From Toxoplasma gondii ME49 (taxonomy: Eukaryota; Apicomplexa; Conoidasida; Eucoccidiorida; Sarcocystidae): a DNA stretch of 64,000 nucleotides. The stretch is from contig NC_031476.1 in the NCBI RefSeq assembly GCF_000006565.2, forward strand, positions 6,542,400 to 6,606,399, in the 5' to 3' direction. Both the position numbers and the translations under genes were made by a program. Below the pieces are notes generated by a model that worked only from the letters and a program-made list of their open reading frames with translations, made no database searches and was not told the DNA's origin. Positions 11,475-25,000 of the stretch are shown in pieces; the stretch's first letter is position 1, and the number at the start of each line of letters is the position of its first letter.

Positions 11475-14400
11475 CTAAGCAGACATCATGAACTGTGGCT
11501 TTCGCCTGCCCAGTGACATAATCTGGAGACCCGTTTTTTTCTTTTCCTCCAAGGTGGTCGCGGGGGAATCCAGTGGAGACGGGATCGGTACTTCGGGCTT
11601 TTCCGTGTTCACCACGCATTCGCCTGTATCGCCCTGTGGAATGTATCCGTCAGGGCACACGTAAATGGGCTTCTGCTGGTCGTTCACGACGCACTGTGTA
11701 CCGTCGTATGTGAAAGTATCCGGACAGGTGATCTGCCCCGACCGACGGGTCTGCGCACACAAAAGAACAGCGTACGAGGATAAGAAACCGCGAGTATTCA
11801 GAGCCGTCTAGCAATCGTACAGCGTTCGCAACAAAACCTGAGACGGATGCTGTAGCATCGCAGCGACGTGTCTCGGCATAAGGCTTTAGTTACCTTGTGT
11901 GCTTCACACTTCTTGTCGCTGCAGCATCCAGCAGAAACATTTATTCTGTAGACCGTACCTGTTTAATGCACTTGTCTTTATACGGTGTGTAGCCCGCTGC
12001 GCAAGTCTGTAGAGGCGCCACCTTTTTTGCCATCACACACTTGTCCCCGTGAATCTCGAAACCGGGCCCGCACGTTAGCTGAGGAGTCGAATCTTCTTGC
12101 AAGAGGCAGTCTGCGCCGACGAGTGCAGCTCCATCCGGACACAAGGCGACGGGTTGAAAAGCTTTTTCTTTGACGCATGCGTTGCTCCTCTGGTCAAAAC
12201 CATCTGGACACACAGCCTGGACTGCGCGCGTCTTGCGGTTCAGACACGTCTTCTCCTCTGTGAGGTCTCCTGAAACAAGAGGCAGCACCGTAGAACGAAG
12301 AATTGAAGAATGCGACGGCACGATGATGAGGAAAGAGACTCCGAAGAAAAGAGAGACAAACACAGCGAACAAGGATGACACAAGTAGACGGAGACGAGGT
12401 GTGCCTCTGCTGAGAATGTCAAAGAGTAATCTATCAAAACGTAGTAGAAACTGCTAGAAGAAAGCAGTGAATACCTTCATTGCCCGCCAAAAAACCTCCG
12501 TTTCTATGGTATGGTGGAAAGAGGAGAGAATCTTTTGTCGCCTTAGTAACTGTGCAGCCAACAACTCACCCTGGCTGCAGTAGTATTTCACGGGCGCTAC
12601 AGCTGAGCTCAGGCACTTCATCAGCTTCTTATCGAGTGAGGAAGTGGATGGGCAGACAGAAATGGCAGGTTTGCTCTCGACAATCAGGCACGCATCATTC
12701 ATGAGACGGCCTGCTGCGCAGTTGTGCGTCGGATCGACAGAAAGCCGCTTCTCGCAGTTGCGCCCGTCAAAGTAGTAGTCGTTTCCTGGGCACTTCAGAC
12801 GTGGCGGCTCCCTCAAAATCTTGATGCACATATCTTCGTCGGCCCGATAGGTGAAGCCGTCCCTGAGTGGCATTAGAAAGACAGCGGTTGACCTTTCCTT
12901 TTCATTACGTACTCAGGGCATGCAATATCAATCAGATAACAACTGAAGCAAGACACGTTACGAGGGAAAGTGCTGGTGAGGAGCCGGTCACCTCTCAGCG
13001 AATGCAGGCCTAAACAAATACCCCCTCCCCATTCTCCAGCACCGCTAACGCGCAGCGCGAGCTTTCACAGGAACACGCGAATGTTCGAATGCATAATGGT
13101 TCATCAATGGTTCTTCCCTGAGAAAAGCCGAGGTTATCTTGTTGACAAAAGAACGATGAAGAAGATTTGGCGACGACTCTCTTGCTTTTAGGAGGACGCC
13201 TGCCGCCCCTCGGTATAGAGTATCACTAGTATCCTACAAAACTAAATAGGTGCTCGAGTGCAGCATGGATGCATATGTTCTGTGTTGGTGTAAGAGTGAG
13301 TGGCTATTTGAAGCGTGCTGCTATTTGGAGGCAGGAGAAACGCTGATGAAGAGTTTAATCCTGGATGTGTTGCACTTACCGACAGGCACGCTGTGCCTCT
13401 TCAACTTCGCTGACGACACACTGGTTCCCCTCGATGCGGTACCCCTCCGGGCACTCAGTGTTGGACGGGATCAAGTTTTCCTTGACACAACTGCCGGTTG
13501 CCAAATCGTAATGGAAACCGCCTTCACATTGCATCTCCACTGCTTCCACAATCTGGAAGCACAACACGACAGGGGGGAAATGAAGGCACCACACGGAGGT
13601 CTGTATTTGTCGCAAAGCTTCTGTACTGCCCTTGACTGTGAAGTCACTCATCACTCATTTTAGTGAAAGGGCCCCATGTGGCTGCATTCCACGTTACGGT
13701 TATTGGCGTGTTGCCTCGTTCGCATTCTGGGTAAGCCACCCAGGCTCTGGCTTGTCCCTCTGCTGATAATTTATCCAAGTAAGCCAAACTAAGGCGCAGT
13801 TCGCCTATCCGCGAATTTTGCAGTATCCACACTCAGGAACTCGGCCCTCAACTTGAAGTGAGGACAGCTCACTGGCGTCACTTACTTCACTGACGCAAAC
13901 GCCGTTTTCGAGACGATGGCCTGGCGGGCAGGATGGCCGGGCAGGTGTCACATCATTGCTAATGCAAATGGCGGAAGGTTCCGGCATTTCGGTAGTCGAC
14001 GGCGCTGGTGTCAGTGCCAGGTTGGAGAGTCCCGTTGCCAGGTTGTCTGGCGCTGCATAACCTGAATGGTGCTGGGATGCTCGAAGCGCACCTACCAAAG
14101 GTTTCTTCCTCTCCCCATCGGGTTTTTCGAAGAACGAGGGACCGGTATCGTCGTCATCGTCGCTCTTTCTCCCCCGACCAAAAATACCCAGAGTTCGCAG
14201 CGCAGGCGCCGTTTCGCTGTCCAGACGACCACGCAGTGAACGCCAAGCCTCACTGCCCTGGAAGGAGAGACTGAAGCCCAGAGGACACCGCTGCTCGGGC
14301 GCAACCGCGTCCTCCTGGATGCAGAGGTCGCCTCTGAGAACTGACGGAGGAGGACATCGGAACTGGGGAGCCATCACAGACACTCCAGTGCATTTGTTGT

Positions 14401-15118
14401 TGACGAGTTTTCTGTCTGCTGGACACGCTTGAAGCACCGGGGTCTCGACCGTCGTAGCACAGAGCTTGAGACCGCTGTCAAATGCAAAACCGGGTGGGCA
14501 GGAGGATTCACTCTGTGCTTCTTCGAGGCAAGAGCATGTGCCATTGACATCAAATTCGCAATTGGCCGGACACGACAGTGAGAAAGGCTGCTTCAGATTT
14601 TTCACGCACAGAGTGCCTGACGCGTCGAGTACGAAACCTAAAGACGACAAAACAACACAAAAACACAGACAGTACATTCTCGCAGGTCCATAATAGCCTA
14701 ATACGTGCAAGGTGACCCGAAACGGTTGACGATCTGAGTGACTAGTAGCTTGTTTTCGTTAGGTCGTTCGATACACCAGCGCCTGGGAGCCAACTGTGCT
14801 GATCGTTCTGAACGCTGGTGAACAACAAACATGGAACGGTATCGGAAGCTGGAATAAGACAAGTAAGAAGCTCGAGATTCCATCGATCGATACGATACGG
14901 AACTCCGCTAGGCCTGACTGAGCAAACTAAAAATTATAGGCGCCAACAATCGTGCATTAATGTGGTCGCTGGTGTTTCATCAGGACTCCTCAGCGCTTAC
15001 CTTCAGTGCAGAAAGCCGAGGCAGCAACTCCTTGAGCTACTGTTAGAGGAACATCCGTGACCACTTTCAACGAGGCAAGAACCATCGGAATGCAGAGGAA
15101 ACGCAGCGGTATTGACAT
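11475..15118 (-). CDS. Oocyst wall protein of the COWP/OWP family (possibly OWP3)
   Basis: Six exons on the minus strand chain perfectly in phase: 15001-15118, 13886-14637, 13380-13552, 12570-12862, 11959-12269 and 11475-11750. They give 1923 nt and 640 residues. The ATG at 15118 starts a secretory signal peptide (MSIPLRFLCIPMVLASL, cleaved before about residue 35). The mature protein is a run of 20 Cys-pair units, each about C-P-x-G-F/Y-x(5-9)-C, for example CPPGFAFDSGLKLC and CPDGYIPQGDTGEC, spaced by about 15 residues as in Cryptosporidium COWP type I repeats. Unit 6 is interrupted by an insertion of about 100 residues carrying a DDDDD stretch. The C-terminus is Cys-free, with no membrane segment or GPI signal. 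Such proteins are disulfide-cross-linked into the oocyst wall, so expression is expected only in macrogametes and oocysts. My recollection that T. gondii OWP3 has 640 residues is unchecked. Confidence 0.93.
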
Positions 15119-18100
15119 TTTGATGTGATCAACGGCGACAGTGCGGAGACCTGGATTTGGTTACGGAGACGAACAAAAATAAAATGGAATGTTGACGCGC
15201 TTAGGTTGGCACTACAAATTGGTAGAAACATGTATGAACAGACCGACTGATACGGGATAGTCGTGATGAAGATTGCCACAGATCGACAGCCGTGTCGGTC
15301 GTTTCGAGCAGGGTCGTCATGTTGAAAATCCTTTCAGCGAGCAACGACGTCAACAGCCTGTGTCAAGACGTTTTCGGAGATGGACAAAATGAGGAATACA
15401 GAGCTACACGCATCCGGTGCACCGTTTTGCGTACAGTTTATCTATTGCACACTATTCGCACGTTTGAAACCTTGAACCTGTTATGATACCTGGGTGCCCC
15501 CAACAGCCACAGTGCAGCAGTCGGCGGCCATCCTGCTGTCCATCTTCGATGGAGTCACCAACAGTGCGAAAACTGAAGGGTCAGAAAAACCACTGTGCGC
15601 TTCTGAGTGATGCCTAGTAAGTGTGTGTGGAAACCCCTCCATCATGTGTCGCTCTGCCGGTATAACTACAATACGTGCATATCACGGCCCCCTCGTTGGA
15701 TCTGTCCGGATTACACAACCGCCACTGTGCGGTTACCCAATGTGAAAGAGCAGCATCGAAACTACTGCGAAATCAATATCTGACACTCGTGTTCTAGTTG
15801 AAGTCTCTAACCATGATTGTTTAGATGCCAGCGACTGCTGACGCTAGAGCACGGGCGGGTCATATCTCTCGCAATATGAAAACCGCAATGGTGACAGTTT
15901 TCGCCAAAACAGTGCCTGCGTGTTCCGTAAAACAGCCGTAAACCTTCCATCGGTGCGTGGCAGTTTAACCTGGGAGAGTCTGCTAGGCGCGACGGTCCAC
16001 AATGCGCAAATCATCGGCTTTCACACATGTTACAAACCGTTGGCAGCGACATCGGCGTCCACTGATAATGAACCACGACGGAAACTGTTTCAGATCTGTA
16101 TACCCTTGCCGTCTATTATCTTTGACGATACAGCTTCTGTAGGCACGTCTCCGACAACGGATCTTCCCCTGACTGACAGATACACTTTCGCTCCGTTGTT
16201 GCGGACTGTAAACTCCACGCTGCTGTCCCGTGGGTGTCCTTCCAACAAAGTTTCTCTCACAGGTTCATCGGATGGACACACACAACAAGGCCATGGCAGT
16301 AGCCACACCACTCACATCTTCTCTAGCATCCCCTGAGAGCCGTTCTAGAAAATCTGCGCGTACAATGAAATAGGCGGTTACAGGTGCAGTGGAGGTGTGG
16401 ACCTGCCTTATATGCCGCATGCATAGATTGTTTATTCCGCCACTTTAGATATGCGCATTTTCGATAGACAAGGCACGTACTGTCATATTCAACTGCCGCC
16501 TTTTCTGAAATATGGCGTCGCTTGCCAGCCTGCCCGTTCCTTCTGGATGATCGTGTGACGTCCCTTTCTTTGACTTTCCCATTCCGACACACCGAAGAAA
16601 TGAAGTCTCACTGCGAGCATGCCAGCTGATTCTCCAGCTACGAGACGCTCTTTAGGCATCCACCCTATTGAGATTACCGGCATTTATCGAACTCATCCTG
16701 GGATCGCGGCTTGCACGCGCACTGCTCCTGTACCGGTATGGGCTTCATGACAGAGTCGATGTGCTTGCCGCACCCCTGCCTGACGTAGGATACGTCAACA
16801 AACAAAGTACACATAATTCACACGTGCTCACAGCGTTGTAACATTCGAAACCTGAAAAACCACTTTTTCGCGTCGAAGCAGCGACAAATCCGTCTGTACC
16901 ATCAAGTGAACAGGACGCACGGCCAGCACGCCTGGGGGGTCGTCATGAGAAAAGAATGCCACACCGCATTCACCAACACAAGAATCATAGCTCTAGCTTA
17001 GACATCGAAACGCCACACAGAGGTAGATACCTAGTAAAAACGAGAAACAGAAGACCTAACAGAAAACCAACTCGCTATCGTGACGACCAGAAGCCGTTGT
17101 ACTGTCAGAGATGAGCTCGACAAGTAGGTGTGGCATTATTACCAGTGAAGTGCGCGATACGTAGAATGCCGCTGTAATTCATACAGGCTACCTGGATTCA
17201 AGGGAAACGAGTAGGCTCTTCCAAGATTCCTTGCCTGCGGGCTCACACCTTCTCGGCAGCCTTCCACAATCAGTGGTACACACTTAATACATAATTGTTC
17301 ATGCTGCGTGGCACAAAACGTATGAGGATGTAAAGGACACGAAAGCCTTGTCACCAACAAATACCACGAGAAGCCGTTGCAATGGATTCTCTTCGTCAGA
17401 CCAGTTTGATTGTCATGGTGAAACTGCACACTCGCGCAGTAATCAGCATGCAGAGTTTGTTGGAAGCTGTTTTCAGACTGCGTGAATTTCCGTGCAGACA
17501 CGCACTTACCACGTCCGCTTTCCACAGTGTGTACATTTTACTTCGTAACACATTTTGGAGAGTTTTAGAAACGCAGAGAAGAAAACTCGAGAAGCTCTTG
17601 AAATGAAAAAAATAACACGCCGGCGGGAGTGGTGGAGACGGCCACACTGGGAAAAACCGGTTTTGACTAGATTGGAAGGGCAAACCAAATGCATTTCTGG
17701 GGATGAATGCAGCCCATGCACAGGAGTTCGCCGTGAAAAAAGGATGTAAAAATGAGAGACAGGCGCGAAGTAGTGGGTCTGTCATCTGTCTCTTCCTTCA
17801 CGCCGGAGTCGGGAGCCCGCCACTCTCCAAACTGCAAGGCACGACTCGTCGAGCTCTGTCCCTGTGTTTCTTGTGCTCCAAACGAATACGGCGGAGCAAG
17901 ACTCCGGAAGAAAACGTCGCATGGCACAAAAACGAACTCTTTTTGAGATTCAGTTTGAGCGACGCCGTCGATGTCGAGCCTAAAAGAATATTGGAGAAGT
18001 AGGTCACTGGGTACTGGCAGTGAGCCGTCAGACATGGATGGCGACAACTTCGTCAGTCCCTGCTTGTAAAGGGTCCACTCCTTCTTCAGCTGGTAAAATT

Positions 18101-19048
18101 GTGCTCCGAGACCACAATTTTATAATCTCATTAAGCCTCACACCATGTGTCATCTGGCTCCTGTAATTCCTTTCTGCGTGAATCAGTTCCTGTCAATGTA
18201 CGGACTGTCGTGTCAGAGGCTTCTCCGGGCACAAACAGAGGACTGTCACCCTTTCGTTGCTCCGGTGTTTCGTATTCCCAGTTCATTTTCATCTCGTCGC
18301 ATTCAGCCAAACCCACTGTGGGCAGGACTCTGCACCGGTAGTCGAGCAAAAGTGGAAGTTCCTTCGTCGCTAGACATTACTCAGACATCCACAGTCGCAT
18401 CTCGTCTGAATCGGGCTTTCAGCACTTTATGTGGCACTTTTGCTCCGGAGAGTGGGTTGTGTGTTTAACGGGACTGTGCTTTTCTTGGCCATATCTGAGA
18501 AGCTTTGGCTTGAGAGACGTGCTGGGTGTACCCCCTATCAAACCGCGGGACTACCAACGGCGTTGTTTTCCGCCGTTCGATTCGCACAATAAGCTCGCTA
18601 AAGAGAACGACTATACCCTGCAATTAATACGTTGAATCAGGCCACGTTTATACATAAGAGAAAAATCTTCGATATGAGGCTCCAACGAAAACAAAGGTTC
18701 CCTCGAAGTATGGCGGGTAAAACAGAGAAAACTCCCGCGACACCGAATATGCCAGTGCAGCTTGTTGACACAAGGAGAAAATCGATTGCCCCGCGAAAGA
18801 TGCCACGTACTCCCTCCTGGCTGAGGACACAAAGACTGTGAAACTCGACGCGCAGACGGCTCGTTTTGAGGTTGACGGCCGTTTCGCTTTCCCTTTGTCT
18901 TAGCTATTGCATATCGACCACAAAAACCAAGCGAAGGAGCAGCGTGTCCAGCAAAGTCAGTCGAATAGCGACTTTCGCGCACTGGATTCTTCGATAAGAG
19001 ACTTTTCTTCGAAAAACATCTTCGCGCTTGAAAGAGGCGAAAGAGAAT
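15119..19048. other. Long spacer (3.9 kb): promoter side of OWP and 3' side of the helicase
   Basis: No frame here shows family motifs, a convincing exon chain or a signal peptide; every ORF is under about 140 codons. The left part must hold the promoter and 5' UTR of the oocyst wall gene, and the right part the 3' UTR of the helicase. Composition is more AT-rich and less pyrimidine-biased than the introns nearby. A non-coding RNA cannot be excluded from sequence alone. Confidence 0.5.
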
Positions 19049-22000
19049 CTAGTTCAAGAACTCCGGCAAGACGTTGATGTCGTCCAAGTCTTCCTGAGTC
19101 TGCATTTAGCAAACAAACAAGCGGAAAACGCGAAACAGCCTCATTTCACTGCAGTTTGAGGAACCAGCATACAGAGCACGAACTCCTCGAGCCGAGGACG
19201 ACGCAAACTCAAACACAAACTGCACGAAGAAGAAAAAGGGGAGCAGCCGCGGCCGTTGCTCGAAACTCCACGCTAAGATATTTCCTGCGGAGAGAGAACC
19301 AATCGATAAAAACGCCAGAGTGGACCATATGTTAGTCTGGACATAAAGCGGTCAATCTCTTTGCTGTCCTAAACACATCCCAGCGCTCCACGCAACATGC
19401 TATCACTCCTTTTTTACCGGACTGCGGACAACTTTGCTCAGCGCCAGGACGCTGAAACTGTCTCTTCGTTTTCTTGGCTTCTCTCTGACGACTCCTTCCG
19501 GGAAACTTGGTGAACGCACCTTCAACTTGGGATGAGACTCGAGGTTGAGCAACGTTGCGAGTTTCTTCGAGACAGCTGCATGTTGAAAACAAGAACACCC
19601 CGGCAGAACGTTCGAGGCGAGACTCCAGACTCAGACTTATCGAAGTTGAGAGAATCCATCCCAGACCGGTCGCTTCGCCGCCCAGGGAGTTTCGCGAGAA
19701 ACGCTGCAGGTGGATTTGAAGCCACACGTTCGGCATGATGAAAAATGAAAGGTACCCCAGAGACACGAAGAAACACTCTCAACTGTCACTTTGAGAAAAG
19801 ACGACCAGCCACAACCTCCGCCCGACAGTTCGAACCCAGTTCGGGTGCCTACCAGGCTGGGAAGACAAGCCACACGACGCGCAGATGTCGAGAGCCGTCT
19901 GGATGACGAGGCCGTCGTCAGCAACTCTCAGACGCGTTCTCCCGGATTTGTAATGATTCAAAAGAGAGGCGTACGCTGCAGTCGCAGCATAGTGGAGCTG
20001 TACAGACACTCACAGAAAACCAAGACACGTTTCTTCGGGCAGCAGAAAGAAAACCTTTTTCTGACTCGTGCGTCTTCCTCTCTTTCTTCGCCTAGGCGGT
20101 CTGTCTCTTGGGTGGATGCCGCGTCCTTTTCTTCTTCTTTCATTCATCTTTTTCGTTCCCTCTCAGCCTTCTTCCTCTGCTTTCCTCTTCCGCAGTTCGC
20201 TGACTTTTCTGTTGCTGCCTTTCCTTCGAAGAATCCTCTTTCTTCTTCTCCTGCCTTTTCCTCTCCTTCTCTGTCCTCGCTTCAGTCACTGCGCAGCACC
20301 CCATTGCACAAGCCGAGCTGGAGTCGCGACAGCTTCCCTGGCCTCCTTCCCCATCCGTCGCACTCCACAGTTCAGCGGATTGCAACGCGACAATGCTGGG
20401 CAAAAGCGCCATTGCTGATTCTCGGCTCGCAGCAGCTTGCCGCAATCATCCCAGGATGCGCCGCTCCAGGTTCAGCGTCCGCAGCGGCAGAAAACAGTCG
20501 TACACTTCTTCGCCGAGCCACGCAGTGAAGGCTACAGACGCGCGAGAGTTTGACAAGAACTCCTGAAGGACCCAATGAGCTGACTCTATACGAGCTCTGT
20601 TCGTACTAGGTGAACGACGCAGTGGTGAGGTGCAACGTCGACTCATCTAAAGCGTATCACGCTGCCTGGAGCCCCGCTAAATGAAGCGAGAAAGGTGGCT
20701 CCGGACGAACCTGCGCATTGGTATCCCAACTACTTAGTGCAGCGTTGACAGCGGCCGTTCGCTGCTGCAGACTTTGCGCGTCTCGCTGTTGAAGTGGAAG
20801 GTCCTGGATGAGCTGCGAAGAGAACGACAAGTGCCACAAAGCTAGAGCGCGTCCTAGACGAGTTCGACACACATCGTGGGGACCCGACACAAACACCCTG
20901 GACATGCGCATGCACCAGACATCACGGCTTTCGACGCCCCTTCGTCGCAGTCAACGAAGCGACAGGATTCCCTGAAGTCTCTGCAATATCGACGTCTTTG
21001 TCTCCCCAAAATGCGACTTCAATTCGGTAAAACACACCAGCTTGTCTATTTCTGTTCGTGTGTATGTCCTCCCTGCTCGTGGCCGCCCTGCCCTGGGATG
21101 CTTACATCCGTGTAAGCATACAGTACAAACAAATATATATATATATATATATATATTATACAAAACACATATATACTATATTGTATTTATAACATATACA
21201 TATATATATATATATACATTATAGATATAAAACATTTATGTATATATATATATATATATCTAGAGGGATAGAGAGCTCTGTGGTTACGCGCTGACCGGCA
21301 AACTGGTTGCCTTTGAGTCGACACAAAGGCGCGCATTGAACTGTTTGCAGGGCATCGAAGCAGGTTCTCTTAAAAATGTTTGTGCCCCTTCGCAAGAACG
21401 AAACAGCAACCTCACGAAGTCACACGGCAGACGCGGCTCTCTGTCTCTGCATTTCCCCCCACTCCATTCGCTCTTTGGTTTGAAGGCAATCCCCTCCTCT
21501 GCCTGCCACTCTCCAACGGGAGCGACCAAGAGGACGCAGAAAGCAGAGAGCGAAAGAGGATGGAGAAAGAGGAAAGAGAAAGAGGAAAGAGAAAGAAGAG
21601 AAGAGAAGGAGTTCTTCCTGCTTCACTTGGAGCACGTAGTTGGCAGCTGCCAACTGATTGCCAGTTCGACAGGAACGATTTTTCTCAGTGGAATTAGAGT
21701 TCTCGAAATTGCTGTAGGCTGTCCAGATACAGCCTTTTGTGAACTGTTTTAGTGCTACAGAGCCACACACGGATTTACTTGCGAAAGAAGCAAGAAAAGA
21801 GGAAGAGAGAGAAGCAGGGAGACAGTGAGAGAGGAGAAACAGACGACGAGGGTGGAGAAGAGAGTCGAGAAGAGTGAGAAAGCGAGACAGGTGAAGGGAG
21901 AGAAGAGAAGGAAGCGGCTTAGAGTCGGTACACCGGCAAGCATGGTCCTGAGAACGACAACAAAATGTTTGGGAACCGCATTCTTGTTGGTTTAAACAGT

Positions 22001-25000
22001 GTAGCCTACCTCAAGGAAGCGCGTCTCTGCTTCGTTTAGCAGAAGCACAGCACGACCCTCTTTTTCTGTAGATACAGCACATTGACAAGTGCAACAAATT
22101 CGAAAAACGCCACACAGAATTATTTCCTGTCTCCACGGATAAACAGATCCACCAGAGCAGAACTTCTCACCGCGGTAAGAAGTCCGCAACATGCACTGGG
22201 ATTTAGACTGCGACTCCCGTTCCTTGAGAAGAGGAACTCTGTCATTAAATATTTGGTGGCAGAGCACGGAACGCGTTTCGTAGGAACAAAACTTAGGTTG
22301 TATCGCCCGGCCGCAGTCCTCTTGAAAGAAACAAACACGAATCACCAACAGAAAAACGCGTCTGTGTCCCGTCAACTCGAGAAGCGTCTTGACTTTGCGT
22401 CTGAACGGCATCGCTCGGTGAAACGTCTGCTCACCTATCCGACCGGTCCGACCCACCCGGTGTATGTACAGCTCGCGCGTCAGCGGCGCACAAACCTGCG
22501 AGACCCGCACAGGCTTCCTCTCGCGTTCATCGATTTCCTTCTTGGAAGGTCACCAGGCATCGTTGCACTTCTCACTGTCGAGAGGAAGCGCCACGAGGAT
22601 GGGGAGTGACGGAGAGAAACTCGGTGTCCCTACACCCGAGACTGGCGCACAGCGGGGAAATTGTCAAGGTCGATGCAGGCAGGCATTTTGAGTGGTGCGC
22701 GCAATACTCTCAACATCTGGAACTAGATCCCCTGTGACCCAGGAGAAGGTGGAATTCATAGGATCGCAGAAGCTACCGTTTCTCGCAAGCAAATGGCACA
22801 TGAAGAGACGCACAGAGTCGCGCTCGGCAGAGAAGTTGTGTGGCGAGACACCTGAGTCTTGCGCAAGGGCAGACATGGAGACCAGCTGACAGATCAGAAA
22901 AACAGTACCTGTATCACCAAGGAGACGTCAGGGTAGTCGACCCCTCTGGCGGAGACGTCGGAGGAGAACAAGACACCTGACAGTACAAGCAGGGTGACAG
23001 CGAAAGGCGAAAAGATGAGTGAGTCGACTCTTGACCAGCCGCTTGTCTAAAGCGTTTCGAAGAGATCTCTCCAGACAGCGGAACCGAGGTCGGCGGCTTC
23101 CAAGTGTCGTTTGGTGGAAAAGATTTCGAATCTAGAGTTCGAGACCGGAGCTCATCGAGACACCCGAAGCAACAGCTACTCTCGCAGTAAGGACTCAGCG
23201 CCCTCGACCATTGAGGCTGCGGAAGGAGTTGGATGGATCGGCGCTGCACACGTCCAATCGTTTTTATCGAGAAGAGATTGCATGCACGGCGGATATGGAA
23301 AGTTGCACCGCGAACCTGCTCTGTCTCGGCTAAAGCGGGAGGCTGTCGCAGCTCTCGCACTGCTCTCCCGGCGTCGGTGAATTTCGTACACTCCGATCCT
23401 GATAACAGCACACAAAAGGCAACCAAAGATTGACAGACCACGAATGAAGCAGCCTTCCACCCGCAATCTACTCCACTTCACAACTTTCTATCTATATTTA
23501 TCTGTTTATCTATTTATCTGATTATCGATCTATCCAGCTATCTACGTCTATCCACCGATATACATAGCTATCCATCTAGATCGATTTTCGCCGATTTACA
23601 TCGATGTACGTATCCATCGATCTACGTCTATTTATATCGACCGACATATCTATCGATACCGATTTATTTCCATTTAGATGGGCACATGGAAACACCGACA
23701 GATGGACAGATTCACAGATCGAAAAAGAAACGCGAAGGCCACAGGTGGCTCGGGGTGTGGATGCGAAACAGACAGGAGAGGCAACTGGAAGACGAGCGGC
23801 GGCTGCGAAGGAGAAATTGAGCTGAGTCGATATCAGCCATTTCCTAGATTTACCTAAACTGTTCGCGGAAGAGGGCCGCGAAGAAAGACGTGAGTCGTGC
23901 AGTCGGAAAGAAGACTGAAAAAAACAACAAAGCACACACAGATAAGCGTGAGAAGAAATACTCTGTCCATTACGTTTCTCCTTTGAGAAGTTTGAGATTC
24001 TTCCTTTTTTTCCATTTTTGAAAATTCAACATTCTCCTCGTTTCGCAACCCTACCGATGATCTTGTAGCTGTGCGGGCGTCTCTCAAATTCTTCTTTCAG
24101 CAAGTTGAAGAGAACCGTGGCTGTCTCCTTTGCTGCATGCATCACCACGCTCTGCGCAACTCTCTCGTGCGTCGGTTTCTCGTCCGGCGCTACGCAGTTC
24201 TGACAAGCGAGGAGACCCCAGAGAGAAACGGAACAGAGAGCGGAAAAGGACTTCAGAAGGAAGCGTTTCTCTCTCGCGGTGAACATGAGTGTAACAGGAA
24301 GCGTATGCACCGCGTAGCACAACATGAAAAGCTCGGTTAAAAGGCGCGTCCCCTGAAGTGAGAGGGAAAGCTCCTCTTTCGCCACATATTCCACGGCTTT
24401 GGAAAAACTCAGAGAACTCGGTGAAGTCGAAAACAGACAGTTCTTGGAGTCACACTGATCCGGTATGAAGCCGGCACCAGGGATATGCCACGGTCCGTCT
24501 GGGTGCAGTCCATGCATTAGACGCTTTGAGTTCCTGGGATATCCGAAAAGAGAGTCGACGTCGAGAGAAGCTCCTCTCAAGCGAGAATGGCGGAAGTCGC
24601 CGCAAGCTCGCCAGAGACGCGGCGGACGCAGGAGACAACCGGGCCTGGAGCTCCACAGCCGAGAAGAGTCTGGGGAGGAGTCGGCTCATGGGAGAAGCAC
24701 GAGGGCGTCCCTGCTCGCCTGGCCAGCTGGCGCGTGTCTCCGCAGTACACTTACAAGGAATCGGTAGTTCTGTTTGAACAGTCGAGAAGCGAGGTCTGAG
24801 GTGAGAAGCGAGCAGAGTGAGGAAACGCACGCGCGTTGGTGTGTAGGAGCCACTCCTCTGTTGGAGCTTTGAACGTTAGAGCGAACGAAACCTTTACCCC
24901 TACACGACGCCTAAGAACTCCGCCTCGAGTGTTTCGAGTCCACATCTCAAGGACGGTTTCCTCTTTCTTGGAAAGCACAGAGAAAACGCAGGATCCGCGC

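Noticed and set aside
20446..20580. Possible helicase exon after acceptor at 20581 reading [12 protein letters not shown] to a stop
   Set aside because: It is phase 0 and open, so an alternative terminal exon is conceivable. Joining 20711 directly to 19997 reproduces the Mss116-type C-terminal pattern, so I treat this segment as intron.
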